The notes under the pieces were generated by a model. It made no database searches. It saw only the letters and a list, made by a program, of their open reading frames with translations, and had not been told where the DNA came from. This document shows positions 7,297-14,898 of a stretch of 14,962 nt of DNA, piece after piece. The stretch comes from Candidatus Aminicenantota bacterium. GTDB lineage: Bacteria > Acidobacteriota > Aminicenantia > UBA2199. A program made the translations under genes and the position numbers. The stretch spans positions 1 through 14,962 of the forward strand of contig DAOWKX010000250.1 of the NCBI GenBank assembly GCA_030639705.1, written 5' to 3'. Each line of letters begins with the position of its first letter. Position 1 is the stretch's first letter.

Positions 7297-10200
7297 CTAA
7301 TTAAAATATTCAATCCCGGATTCAAATAATTTTTGATCTTTGTTTCCGGGGATATTCTTGGCAATCTGATATCCTTTCCTCTCTGAATGAGCCATTTTTC
7401 CCAATATCCGTCCATCCGGACTGGTGATTCCTTCTACGGCATTCATAGAACCATTGGGATTATAATCAAAATGGCTGGAAGGATCCCCGTGAATATCCAC
7501 ATACTGGGTAGCAATCTGGCCGGCATTAACCAATTTTATAAAAACCTGTTCTGACGCCACAAACCGTCCCTCCCCGTGAGAAACCGGAAGGGAATGAATA
7601 TCCCCCGGCTGCGAATGGAGAAACCAGGGGGAAAGCACGGATACCACTTTGGTTCTTACCATCCGGGAAATATGACGGCCAATGGTATTAAAAGTCAGGG
7701 TCGGACTGCTTTCTGTCATCTCACTGATTTTACCATATTCAAGCAAACCCAATTTAAGCAGGGCCTGAAATCCATTGCAAATACCCAAGATGAGTCCATC
7801 CCTGTTTTCCAGAAATTCAGTGACTGAATCCTGAATTTCAGGATTTCTGAATACCGCGGCGATAAATTTTCCTGATCCTTCCGGTTCATCACCCGCACTG
7901 AATCCCCCCGGTATCACAATAATCTGGGAATTCGAAATCTTGTCTTTTAAAAGTGCTAAGGATTGATTGATATCAGAAGGACTCAGATTTTTAAAAACCA
8001 TGGTATCGACAACCCCACCGGCCTTTCTAAAAGCTCTCTCTGTATCATATTCGCAATTGGTCCCGGGAAAGACCGGGATCAACACCCTGGGTCTGGCAAT
8101 ATGAATCGAGGGTTTATCCTGATTTCTATGGTTGAACATGATAGACTGAGGGCTTCCGATCTCTGTTTTTAAGCTGGCCGGGAAAACAGTTTCCAGTGGT
8201 TCTGACCAGTTATTAAGCAGTTCTTGAATATCCATCTCCGTATCATTTACTCCCAGAGTGGATTTCTCCCGGGTATGACCCAGTACTTCATAATTAACTC
8301 CCTTAAACATTTCCGGCAGCCTGTCTCTGTCTTCTATTTCCAGAATCAAAGAACCATAATCCGGAGAAAATAACCCGGCTATCTCTTTTTGTTTGTCAAA
8401 AACAAACCCGATCTGGTTGCCGAAACACATCTTACTGACAGCAACCGCAATTCCTCCCGCCCTCACTGACTGAGCGGATATGATGTTGCCATTTTTAATA
8501 TTCCGGGTAATGGCTGAATATTTCCTTTTCAAATCTTCAAAAAGGGGACATTCATCCGGATCCCTCTCTATTTTTATATAAACAATGGTAGTATTTGTTT
8601 GCTTGAATTCAGCAGAAATAACCGTATTGATATCCACCACATCAACTCCGAAAGCAATTAAGGTGGGAGGTACATGTAAGTTTTCAAAAGAGCCCGACAT
8701 ACTATCTTTTCCGCCAATAGAAGCCAAATCCAGTTCAGTGAGGGCATGATAGGCACCTAAAAGAGCAGAAAACGGTTTTCCCCATTTCTCTGGGTCATTG
8801 CCTAGTTTTTCAAAATATTCCTGGAGGGAAAATCGAATCGACCGATAATCTCCGCCCACAGCCACGATCCTGGCCACAGCTTCCACAATCGAATAAATCC
8901 CGGCATGAAACGGACTCCAGGTTGCAATTTCCGGATTGAATCCGAAAGACATCACCGTTCCGGCACTGGTATCCGAGTTCAATATTGGAATCTTAGCCAC
9001 CATTGCTTCAATCGGGGTCTTTTGATACCGCCCTCCCAGAGGAAGCAGGACCGTACCCGCCCCAATCGTACTATCAAATCTCTCCACTAATCCAATCTGG
9101 CTGCAGGTATTCAGGGTCTTCAGATTTTCCAGCCAGATTTTCTTTAAACCGGTGATTGGATTTTTTTTGTTTTTAATAGGAATATCAAAATAATTATCCC
9201 GCTCCACAGGAACTGAAACCAAAACCTCTGTTTCTTTTCTCACCCCGTTGGTGTTGAGAAAATCCCGGCTGATATTCACTATGGATTTACCTCTCCAGAC
9301 CATCCTCAACCGATTGTTTGAAGTGACGCGGGCAATCACGGTCGCTTCGAGATTTTCTTGACCGGCCAATTGATTGAATCGCTCAACATCATCTTCCGCC
9401 AGTACGACAGCCATTCTTTCCTGTGATTCTGAAAGCGCCAGTTCTGTGCCATCCAGTCCACTATACTTCTTCGGAACCCGATCAAGATCGATATCAAGCC
9501 CGTCAGCCAGCTCACCGATGGCAACTGAAACACCTCCGGCACCAAAGTCATTACTCTTCTTAATCATTCGGGTCACTTCCGGGTTTCTAAATAGCCTTTG
9601 AAGTTTTCTCTCTTCCGGAGGATTTCCCTTTTGAACCTCTGCTCCGGCAGTGTAAATGGATTTTCTCGTATGTTTTTTTGAAGATCCAGTGGCACCGCCT
9701 ATGCCATCTCTTCCGGTTCTGCCTCCCACCAGGATGACCACATCCCCTGGCTGGGATTCTTCTCTCCGGACATTCTTTTTAGCCACTGCGCCAATCACCG
9801 CACCCACCTCCATCCGTTTACTGACATATCCCCGGTGATAAATTTCAGTCACCAATCCGGTGGCGAGTCCGATCTGATTTCCATAAGAACTATATCCATG
9901 TGCCGCTTCAATGGTTATTTTTTTTTGAGGTAATTTACCCGGTAATGTCTCCTCAATACTGACCCGTGGATCTCCGCAACCAGTCACCCGCATTGCCTGA
10001 TACACATAGGCTCTTCCAGATAGAGGATCTCTGATCGCTCCGCCCAGACAGGTGGCTGCTCCGCCAAAGGGCTCTATCTCGGTAGGATGATTGTGGGTTT
10101 CGTTCTTGAACATGATTAACCATTCTTCTTCTTTTCCATTTACTTTGATTTTACGGATGATACTACAGGCATTGACCTCCCCCGAAACCTCTAAATCATT

Positions 10201-11103
10201 CAACTTTCCCTTTTGTCGCATCTGTTTCATGCTTTGGTTGGCAATTTTCATCAGACTGATATCTAAATCTTTTTTTCCAATCCCACTGTGCTTATCAGAC
10301 TCTTTTACTGCCCGGGTATCAAATGAATTTATAAACTTATCATAGGCTTTTTTTATCGGTCTGGAATACCTTGCCTCTGAGATCTGAATCCGGTTAATCC
10401 GGGTATGAAATGTGGTATGTCTGCAGTGATCGGACCAATAGGTATCGAGCATCTTTATTTCAGTGACAGTCGGATCTCTCTTCTCTGTATTTTGGAAATA
10501 GTGCTGACAGAATAAAATATCCTCCAGATTCATTGCCAGTCCCATTGATTTTATCAGGGTATTCAATTTGTCCTTAGAAAAACTCCTGAATCCGGTGATT
10601 TTTTTTATATCTTCCGGAATCATAAAATCCATCTCTAAATCTTCGGGTATTCTTAAACTGGCTTCGCGTGAATCAACCGGATTAATCAGGTAATTTTTTA
10701 TTCTATCAATATCCCTATTGGTTAAGCGTCCTTTTAAAACAAAAATTCTGGCTGCGGACACTACAGGTCTTTTCTTTCTGGTTATAATCTGAATACATTG
10801 GGCAGCAGAATCTGCCCGCTGGTCATACTGACCAGGCAGATACTCAATACCGAATATCGTTTCATCCTTTCCTTCCTGAATGGGTTCTTTATAAATATGA
10901 TCAACCGGTGGTTCGGATAGGATCGATCGTTTTGCGGACATAAATTCCCGTTCTGAAATACCGGATATGTCATAGCGATTGAGCAACCGAAGGTTTTCTA
11001 AGTTTGATATCCCCAGATTGGTTTTCAAATCCTGAAAAAATGCCTGAGCTTCAATATCAAAACCCTTCTTCTTTTCAACATATAGTCTTTGTATGCCGGA
11101 CAC
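7297..11103 (-). CDS. purL: Phosphoribosylformylglycinamidine synthase, single-chain
   Basis: FGAM synthase for the fourth step of de novo purine synthesis: FGAR + glutamine + ATP give FGAM. At 1268 residues it is the fused form carrying PurS-like, synthetase and glutaminase parts in one chain. The overall sequence looks like the 'clostridial' single-chain subtype rather than the E. coli one. N-terminal PurS-like region about 1-150; synthetase core about 190-960 with the HNHPTEIEPFGGAAT signature at 337-351; glutaminase domain about 1003-1265 with nucleophile C1109 in GICNGFQ, the conserved SHGEGRF (1175-1181), and H1239/E1241 in AHSER completing the triad. The start is GTG at 11101-11103, supported by a strong GGGGAGG site at 5 nt. 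It follows the homocysteine methyltransferase gene by 16 bp, apparently in the same operon. Stop is TAG. Confidence 0.97.
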   Translation of the reverse strand: MSGIQRLYVEKKKGFDIEAQAFFQDLKTNLGISNLENLRLLNRYDISGISEREFMSAKRSILSEPPVDHIYKEPIQEGKDETIFGIEYLPGQYDQRADSAAQCIQIITRKKRPVVSAARIFVLKGRLTNRDIDRIKNYLINPVDSREASLRIPEDLEMDFMIPEDIKKITGFRSFSKDKLNTLIKSMGLAMNLEDILFCQHYFQNTEKRDPTVTEIKMLDTYWSDHCRHTTFHTRINRIQISEARYSRPIKKAYDKFINSFDTRAVKESDKHSGIGKKDLDISLMKIANQSMKQMRQKGKLNDLEVSGEVNACSIIRKIKVNGKEEEWLIMFKNETHNHPTEIEPFGGAATCLGGAIRDPLSGRAYVYQAMRVTGCGDPRVSIEETLPGKLPQKKITIEAAHGYSSYGNQIGLATGLVTEIYHRGYVSKRMEVGAVIGAVAKKNVRREESQPGDVVILVGGRTGRDGIGGATGSSKKHTRKSIYTAGAEVQKGNPPEERKLQRLFRNPEVTRMIKKSNDFGAGGVSVAIGELADGLDIDLDRVPKKYSGLDGTELALSESQERMAVVLAEDDVERFNQLAGQENLEATVIARVTSNNRLRMVWRGKSIVNISRDFLNTNGVRKETEVLVSVPVERDNYFDIPIKNKKNPITGLKKIWLENLKTLNTCSQIGLVERFDSTIGAGTVLLPLGGRYQKTPIEAMVAKIPILNSDTSAGTVMSFGFNPEIATWSPFHAGIYSIVEAVARIVAVGGDYRSIRFSLQEYFEKLGNDPEKWGKPFSALLGAYHALTELDLASIGGKDSMSGSFENLHVPPTLIAFGVDVVDINTVISAEFKQTNTTIVYIKIERDPDECPLFEDLKRKYSAITRNIKNGNIISAQSVRAGGIAVAVSKMCFGNQIGFVFDKQKEIAGLFSPDYGSLILEIEDRDRLPEMFKGVNYEVLGHTREKSTLGVNDTEMDIQELLNNWSEPLETVFPASLKTEIGSPQSIMFNHRNQDKPSIHIARPRVLIPVFPGTNCEYDTERAFRKAGGVVDTMVFKNLSPSDINQSLALLKDKISNSQIIVIPGGFSAGDEPEGSGKFIAAVFRNPEIQDSVTEFLENRDGLILGICNGFQALLKLGLLEYGKISEMTESSPTLTFNTIGRHISRMVRTKVVSVLSPWFLHSQPGDIHSLPVSHGEGRFVASEQVFIKLVNAGQIATQYVDIHGDPSSHFDYNPNGSMNAVEGITSPDGRILGKMAHSERKGYQIAKNIPGNKDQKLFESGIEYFN

Positions 11104-11107
11104 TAAT

Positions 11108-11114
11108 CCTCCCC
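11108..11114 (-). promoter_or_regulatory. Shine-Dalgarno fixing the purL GTG start
   Basis: The minus-strand sequence GGGGAGG ends 4 nt before the GTG codon, within the 16-bp gap after the homocysteine methyltransferase stop. There is no nearby ATG in frame, so this site is what makes the GTG at 11103 the convincing start of purL. Confidence 0.75.
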
Positions 11115-11119
11115 TGACC

Positions 11120-12004
11120 TCAAACTGGTTTCAAAGCCGTTCGAATGGCCCGAATATGATCCGGTGTTGTGCCGCAGCACCCTCCGATAATCGATACCCC
11201 GGCCGCCAACAGATCTTTGCTCTTTTCAGCCATAAATTCCGGGGTTTCAGGATAAACAGGAACATTGCTTTTTAGCTCAGGCAATCCGGCATTGGATTGA
11301 ATGAGCAGGGGAAGTTCAGTATGCTGGCTGAACTCCCGGGCAATTAAAATCATCTTTTCGATTCCATTCCCGCAATTGGAACCAATAATATCTGCTCCTG
11401 CATCGGACAATTGATTGATGGCCTGTTGAATATTCACGCCCATGATGGTAAAAAATCCCTTTGAGGTGGAATCAAATGTCATGGTGGCCATTACGGGAAT
11501 ATCTGCAGAAATGGCCCTGGCCGCCCTTACAGCCAGCACAGCTTCTTGAATATCGGTCATGGTTTCCACACAAACAATATCCACTCCCTCATGAATGACA
11601 ACCTTCAATTGTCGATAAAAATTGTCATACAGTGCTTCCGGTTCAATATCCCCGTAGGGTTTTAAGATCTTTCCACTGGGACCACAGGATGCTGATATAT
11701 AAGCCTTCTGACCAATCACATCTCTCACTGCCCGAACTGCATTTCTGTTTATCTCTTCGGTTTTATCATCCAGTGAATAATTTGCCAGTTTTAAGGGTGA
11801 GCCGCCAAAGGTATTTGTCTGGATAATTTCTGCCCCTGACTGAAAATAAAGCAGGGCAATTTCTTTCAGAACTTCGGGACGGGATAGGTTGAATGATTCA
11901 GGAGGCATTCCGGCTGGAAGCCCCCTTGCCATTAACATAGATCCCATAGCCCCGTCGGCAATAAAGATTTCACCCCTGTCCAAACGCTTCAAAAAGGAAT
12001 CCAT
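11120..12004 (-). CDS. Homocysteine S-methyltransferase domain protein (MetH N-terminal module-like)
   Basis: A 294-residue (beta/alpha)8 zinc enzyme of the homocysteine S-methyltransferase family, the size of the isolated N-terminal module of MetH. It would move a methyl group onto homocysteine thiolate to make methionine. The opening ADGAMGSML (16-24) is the usual strand 1 signature, and the zinc ligands are all present: C211 in GSNCGNG, and C276-C277 in GGCCGTTP. No folate-binding or cobalamin-binding domain is attached. The ATG lies 1 nt after the stop of the corrinoid protein gene, so the two are almost certainly co-translated, and the corrinoid protein is the likely methyl donor. A betaine- or S-methylmethionine-dependent enzyme of the same fold is an alternative, but the context and MetH-like sequence favour the corrinoid route. 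Confidence 0.92.
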   Translation of the reverse strand: MDSFLKRLDRGEIFIADGAMGSMLMARGLPAGMPPESFNLSRPEVLKEIALLYFQSGAEIIQTNTFGGSPLKLANYSLDDKTEEINRNAVRAVRDVIGQKAYISASCGPSGKILKPYGDIEPEALYDNFYRQLKVVIHEGVDIVCVETMTDIQEAVLAVRAARAISADIPVMATMTFDSTSKGFFTIMGVNIQQAINQLSDAGADIIGSNCGNGIEKMILIAREFSQHTELPLLIQSNAGLPELKSNVPVYPETPEFMAEKSKDLLAAGVSIIGGCCGTTPDHIRAIRTALKPV

Positions 12005-12005
12005 T

Positions 12006-12644
12006 TTAATTCTGTCCGGTCATGGATTTAATGCATTCAACAGCCTGACCCGCATCATATCCATATTCATCCGCCCCGATTTCGTCAGCAAAGGCTTTTG
12101 TTACCGGTGCACCTCCAATGATGACCTTTATCTTAGCAGACAGATTATCCTGTTGAATGATATCAGTCACTTTTTTCATGACTCCCATAGTGGTGGTCAG
12201 AAGTGCTGACATCCCGATAACAGACACATTGTTCGATAGGGCTGTTTCCACAAATTTTTCGGGAGCCACATCATTTCCAAGATCAATCACCTCAAACCCA
12301 GCTCCCTTGAGCAGGATTCCCACCAGATTTTTTCCAATATCATGGAGATCTCCCTGAACTGTACCGATAACCACCTTGCCCCGGGAAGGAATCCCGTCTT
12401 TAATTAAAAACGGTTTCAGTTGAGCCGTTCCCGCAGCCATTGCTTTTGCCGCCATCAGCACATCAGGTAAAAAAATCTCATGGGCCTTGAATTGATCACC
12501 AATGACATTCATGCCGGCAATCAATCCATGGTTGAGTATCTCCCGGGGAGATTTCTTTTGATTCAGTGCACTCTTGGTGAGTTCAGATACTTTTTGATCC
12601 TCTCCCTTTTGCAGATGCTCTGAGATCTGACTTAATATGTCCAT
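12006..12644 (-). CDS. Methyltransferase-associated corrinoid protein (MttC/MtbC type)
   Basis: A 212-residue cobalamin-binding carrier that shuttles methyl groups between methyltransferases. Residues about 1-85 form the four-helix cap domain (B12-binding 2), and about 88-210 the Rossmann-like B12 domain. The lower-ligand motif DLHDIG (99-104) supplies H101 to cobalt. GMSALLTTTM (144-153) and IIGGAP (175-180) line the nucleotide tail of the cofactor, as in MttC, MtbC and the MetH B12 module. The ATG at 12642-12644 has a clear AAGGAG Shine-Dalgarno. Its 5' end overlaps the reactivation protein gene by 62 bp, and its 3' end is 1 nt from the homocysteine methyltransferase start. It is the probable hub of this four-gene set: methylated by the MttB homologue and demethylated by homocysteine. 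Confidence 0.96.
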   Translation of the reverse strand: MDILSQISEHLQKGEDQKVSELTKSALNQKKSPREILNHGLIAGMNVIGDQFKAHEIFLPDVLMAAKAMAAGTAQLKPFLIKDGIPSRGKVVIGTVQGDLHDIGKNLVGILLKGAGFEVIDLGNDVAPEKFVETALSNNVSVIGMSALLTTTMGVMKKVTDIIQQDNLSAKIKVIIGGAPVTKAFADEIGADEYGYDAGQAVECIKSMTGQN

Positions 12645-13371
12645 TATTTATCTCCTTATCTCTTTTTTTTAGTTCATTTATTCTCTTTTTACAAGAACGG
12701 TGATTGCATTCATGGCAAAAAGAATAATTATTCTTAAAAATATGAATGTCTCTCTTCCCGGCCACCAGGACACCGGTTATTGATTTTAAAGGGACCATCA
12801 AAAACTGCTGATTTAGGGTGATACCGATCTCTTCCGGCCTTAGGTATTCAAAGAGTCTCTTTTGTGCGCTGATGTGCCAGCCACAGTATCCTGGGCTATA
12901 AAGCAGCACGGTTATGGATGGCTCGCATTGATTTTTGACCATTAAAAATTGATAAAACTCCTGCTCCCCGACGCGGGTGGCCATATCAGCTCCCTCAGAA
13001 GCAACAGAATCCAGCATTGATCCCAGGGCAAAATCATTATTATTAAACAACCGGGTAATCTCTTGACTGATTGTTTCCCCCAGGGTGAAGGCCAAGAGTG
13101 CCAGGTATTGAGACTGAGGATAAATGGTTGCCAATGGAGTCTTTTTTTCGTTCATCCCCATTCCCGAATGAACCTGACTGAAATCCTGAACCGAGATCGT
13201 TTCGATCACCCCTTTGGGTTCAGCTAATTCTCGGTACCTGAGCAGTGCTGTGGAATAAAGTTCGACTATTTTTTTCGATGGTTTTACACCTCTGGCGATC
13301 CCCTGGGATAGGAACACACCTTCCTGGGACGGCTCGATTTTTTCAATCCGGGGAATGAAAAATTGTCTCAT
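12583..13371 (-). CDS. Stand-alone MetH-type B12 reactivation domain protein with CxxCx4C tail
   Basis: A 262-residue protein resembling the C-terminal activation domain of cobalamin-dependent methionine synthase, which re-methylates oxidised cob(II)alamin using AdoMet and an electron donor. The segment about 88-205 carries the family features: LALLAFTLGE (91-100), LGSMLDSVASEGAD (116-129), and the AdoMet-site motif YSPGYCGW (158-165) followed by HISAQKRLF. The tail holds C219-x2-C222-x4-C227, a possible Fe-S or zinc site, then a Lys/Arg-rich low-complexity end. It is encoded 6 nt after mttB with no obvious Shine-Dalgarno, so it is probably coupled to it. Its last 62 bp overlap the corrinoid gene. 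In pyrrolysine-type systems the ATP-dependent iron-sulphur protein RamA does this job; no RamA is in the window. The role is inferred from domain and context. Confidence 0.85.
   Translation of the reverse strand: MRQFFIPRIEKIEPSQEGVFLSQGIARGVKPSKKIVELYSTALLRYRELAEPKGVIETISVQDFSQVHSGMGMNEKKTPLATIYPQSQYLALLAFTLGETISQEITRLFNNNDFALGSMLDSVASEGADMATRVGEQEFYQFLMVKNQCEPSITVLLYSPGYCGWHISAQKRLFEYLRPEEIGITLNQQFLMVPLKSITGVLVAGKRDIHIFKNNYSFCHECNHRSCKKRINELKKRDKEINNGHIKSDLRASAKGRGSKSI
12652..12657 (-). promoter_or_regulatory. Shine-Dalgarno of the corrinoid gene inside the upstream gene
   Basis: AAGGAG lies 7 nt before the ATG at 12644, within the coding region of the reactivation protein. It supports the corrinoid start and hence the reality of the 62-bp overlap. 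Confidence 0.7.
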
Positions 13372-13377
13372 GAAGGT

Positions 13378-14835
13378 TTATTGAGGAAGATTTTCCATAC
13401 CATATCTTCGGGCTTCTTCTTCCATACGGCGGGTCAGTTCAGATTTCAGATCCTCGGGTAAGGGGGAGGATTGATAGGAGTCTATTATCCGCGTCACTTC
13501 CTGGGTGGCACGCTCTTTAAGCGTTAAGGCCCCTTCTTCTCTCCATCGAGAAAGATTGGCTCGATCAATCACCCTGCCCGGGAAATAATGCTCTTCCTTC
13601 AGATAACGACGGGTGTGATCGGATATCAGTAAATGCTTTTCCCGGAGCAATTCTTGAAAAATTGGAAGGGCCGGAAAGTCTTCCTTGGGTTCAATCCCCC
13701 GAATCATCCGCAGAACCATCCCGCATATTTCATTATCAAGAACCAGTTTTTCAAGGCTCTGGCAACTCTCGAAATCCAGCATGCCCGGACCAGAAATATT
13801 GTTGATCCCGCTCAGGGCAGCCAGGGTGGCTCCCATCGAAGATTCCAATCCTGCCTGGGCATCCAGATTTTTGGCATCGCTCAAGGAAATATAGGCCTGG
13901 GTGGGAAGTCCCAGATATTTTCCAATCTCATTATAGGCGCAATCGATCATCTGGGTCTCCACTGCGCCCATGGGTGTGGTTTCAAAGCGGATATCAAAAG
14001 CTGCGGGAGATCCCCCATACAGTACAGGCGTTCCGGGAGTTGAAAGCTGGCTGATCACAATCCCACTCAGGGTTTCGGCTGTATGCTCCACCAGTGTTCC
14101 CACCAAAGTAACCGGGGCCATAAATCCGGAAAGAGGCATGGAAATAAATTCCACGGGAATCCCCCAGTGCGCACAATCAAGCAGGTTTTGCGAGGTGACA
14201 TCGCTCCATTTCAAAGGGGATGTGGGGCAACAGGAAAAAACCGTCAAGGGTTTCTTTCTTAATTCTGTTTCGCTTCCCCTGATAATGAGCTGCAAGTCTT
14301 TCATCACCTCAAAAGATTCAATGGTAAAAGCACCGGTAACAACCGGTTTTTGACAGTATAAAAGACTCAAATAAAGACGATAACTGTCCGATATTTTTTC
14401 CACCACATCGGCCGGAATAAAGGCAGTGCTCTGAGAAGCAATATGTTCCAGACCTTCCACCAGCTTGGCATACCGGATGTAATCATGGGTGGTGGGTTTA
14501 CGGATTTGATTGGTTTCCGGGTCCAGTATATGCAATGCCGCAGAACCGGGGGTAAAATAAACCTTATAATCGGAAAAATCATGGGTTTCATTTCCCATAA
14601 CATCATACAGTTTAAATGCAGAAGGAGCAGATTTCAGGGCCTGATCAATGATTTCATTGGTGTATTTAACCTGGAAATTTTCCATATCCACATCCGCACC
14701 ATGATCGGATAAAAAAGCCAAAACCTGTTGGTTATGAACCCTGGTACCGAGTTTACATAGAATATCTCTGGATTCCGAAATGATTCTCTCAATTAGATCA
14801 TTGGTTAAGAATTTCACGGTCGGTCTTGCAGACAT
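13378..14835 (-). CDS. MttB-family corrinoid methyltransferase lacking pyrrolysine
   Basis: A 485-residue protein of the trimethylamine methyltransferase (MttB) superfamily, a TIM-barrel enzyme that transfers a methyl group from a methylated amine to a cob(I)alamin protein. Archaeal MttB needs pyrrolysine, read from an in-frame UAG; this frame has no amber codon. The region where I expect that residue reads DAKNLDAQAGLESSMG (320-335), with an ordinary residue near 330. It therefore belongs with the non-pyrrolysine homologues, some of which demethylate glycine betaine, proline betaine, carnitine or gamma-butyrobetaine; the substrate here cannot be told from sequence. Other features: CCPTSPL (202-208), an HTAE motif near 251 and GGSPAAFD (274-281). 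The ATG at 14835 has a strong AGGAGG site 7 nt upstream. It is the first gene of the operon and its product would charge the corrinoid protein. Confidence 0.92.
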   Translation of the reverse strand: MSARPTVKFLTNDLIERIISESRDILCKLGTRVHNQQVLAFLSDHGADVDMENFQVKYTNEIIDQALKSAPSAFKLYDVMGNETHDFSDYKVYFTPGSAALHILDPETNQIRKPTTHDYIRYAKLVEGLEHIASQSTAFIPADVVEKISDSYRLYLSLLYCQKPVVTGAFTIESFEVMKDLQLIIRGSETELRKKPLTVFSCCPTSPLKWSDVTSQNLLDCAHWGIPVEFISMPLSGFMAPVTLVGTLVEHTAETLSGIVISQLSTPGTPVLYGGSPAAFDIRFETTPMGAVETQMIDCAYNEIGKYLGLPTQAYISLSDAKNLDAQAGLESSMGATLAALSGINNISGPGMLDFESCQSLEKLVLDNEICGMVLRMIRGIEPKEDFPALPIFQELLREKHLLISDHTRRYLKEEHYFPGRVIDRANLSRWREEGALTLKERATQEVTRIIDSYQSSPLPEDLKSELTRRMEEEARRYGMENLPQ

Positions 14836-14869
14836 TATATTTCCTCCTGTTATCGGGCAGATAAAAAAA

Positions 14870-14898
14870 ATTATAGATAATCAGGGCCTTAAAGTCAA
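14870..14898 (-). promoter_or_regulatory. Strong predicted promoter of the mttB operon
   Basis: On the minus strand TTGACT (14893-14898) and a perfect TATAAT (14870-14875) are 17 bp apart, only one base from the full consensus. Transcription would begin near 14863, leaving a leader of about 28 nt, mostly the AGGAGG site (14843-14848) and its surroundings. That is too short for a cobalamin or AdoMet riboswitch, so control is more likely at initiation. Nothing gene-like is seen in 14899-14962. Confidence 0.7.

Noticed and set aside
6883..7329. 148-residue plus-strand open frame
   Set aside because: It is the antisense of the rarA ATPase core and the purL end, and looks like a by-product of the rarA codon pattern.
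7284..7415. 44-codon upstream extension of rarA
   Set aside because: It sits inside the purL coding region, and the typical RarA N-terminus starts at the ATG at 7283.
13633..14353. Overlapping 127- and 136-residue plus-strand open frames
   Set aside because: They are antisense to the MttB homologue; no family resemblance and no promoter or ribosome site.
13378..14835. Pyrrolysine-containing MttB
   Set aside because: No in-frame TAG interrupts the 485 codons, so this is a non-pyrrolysine homologue.
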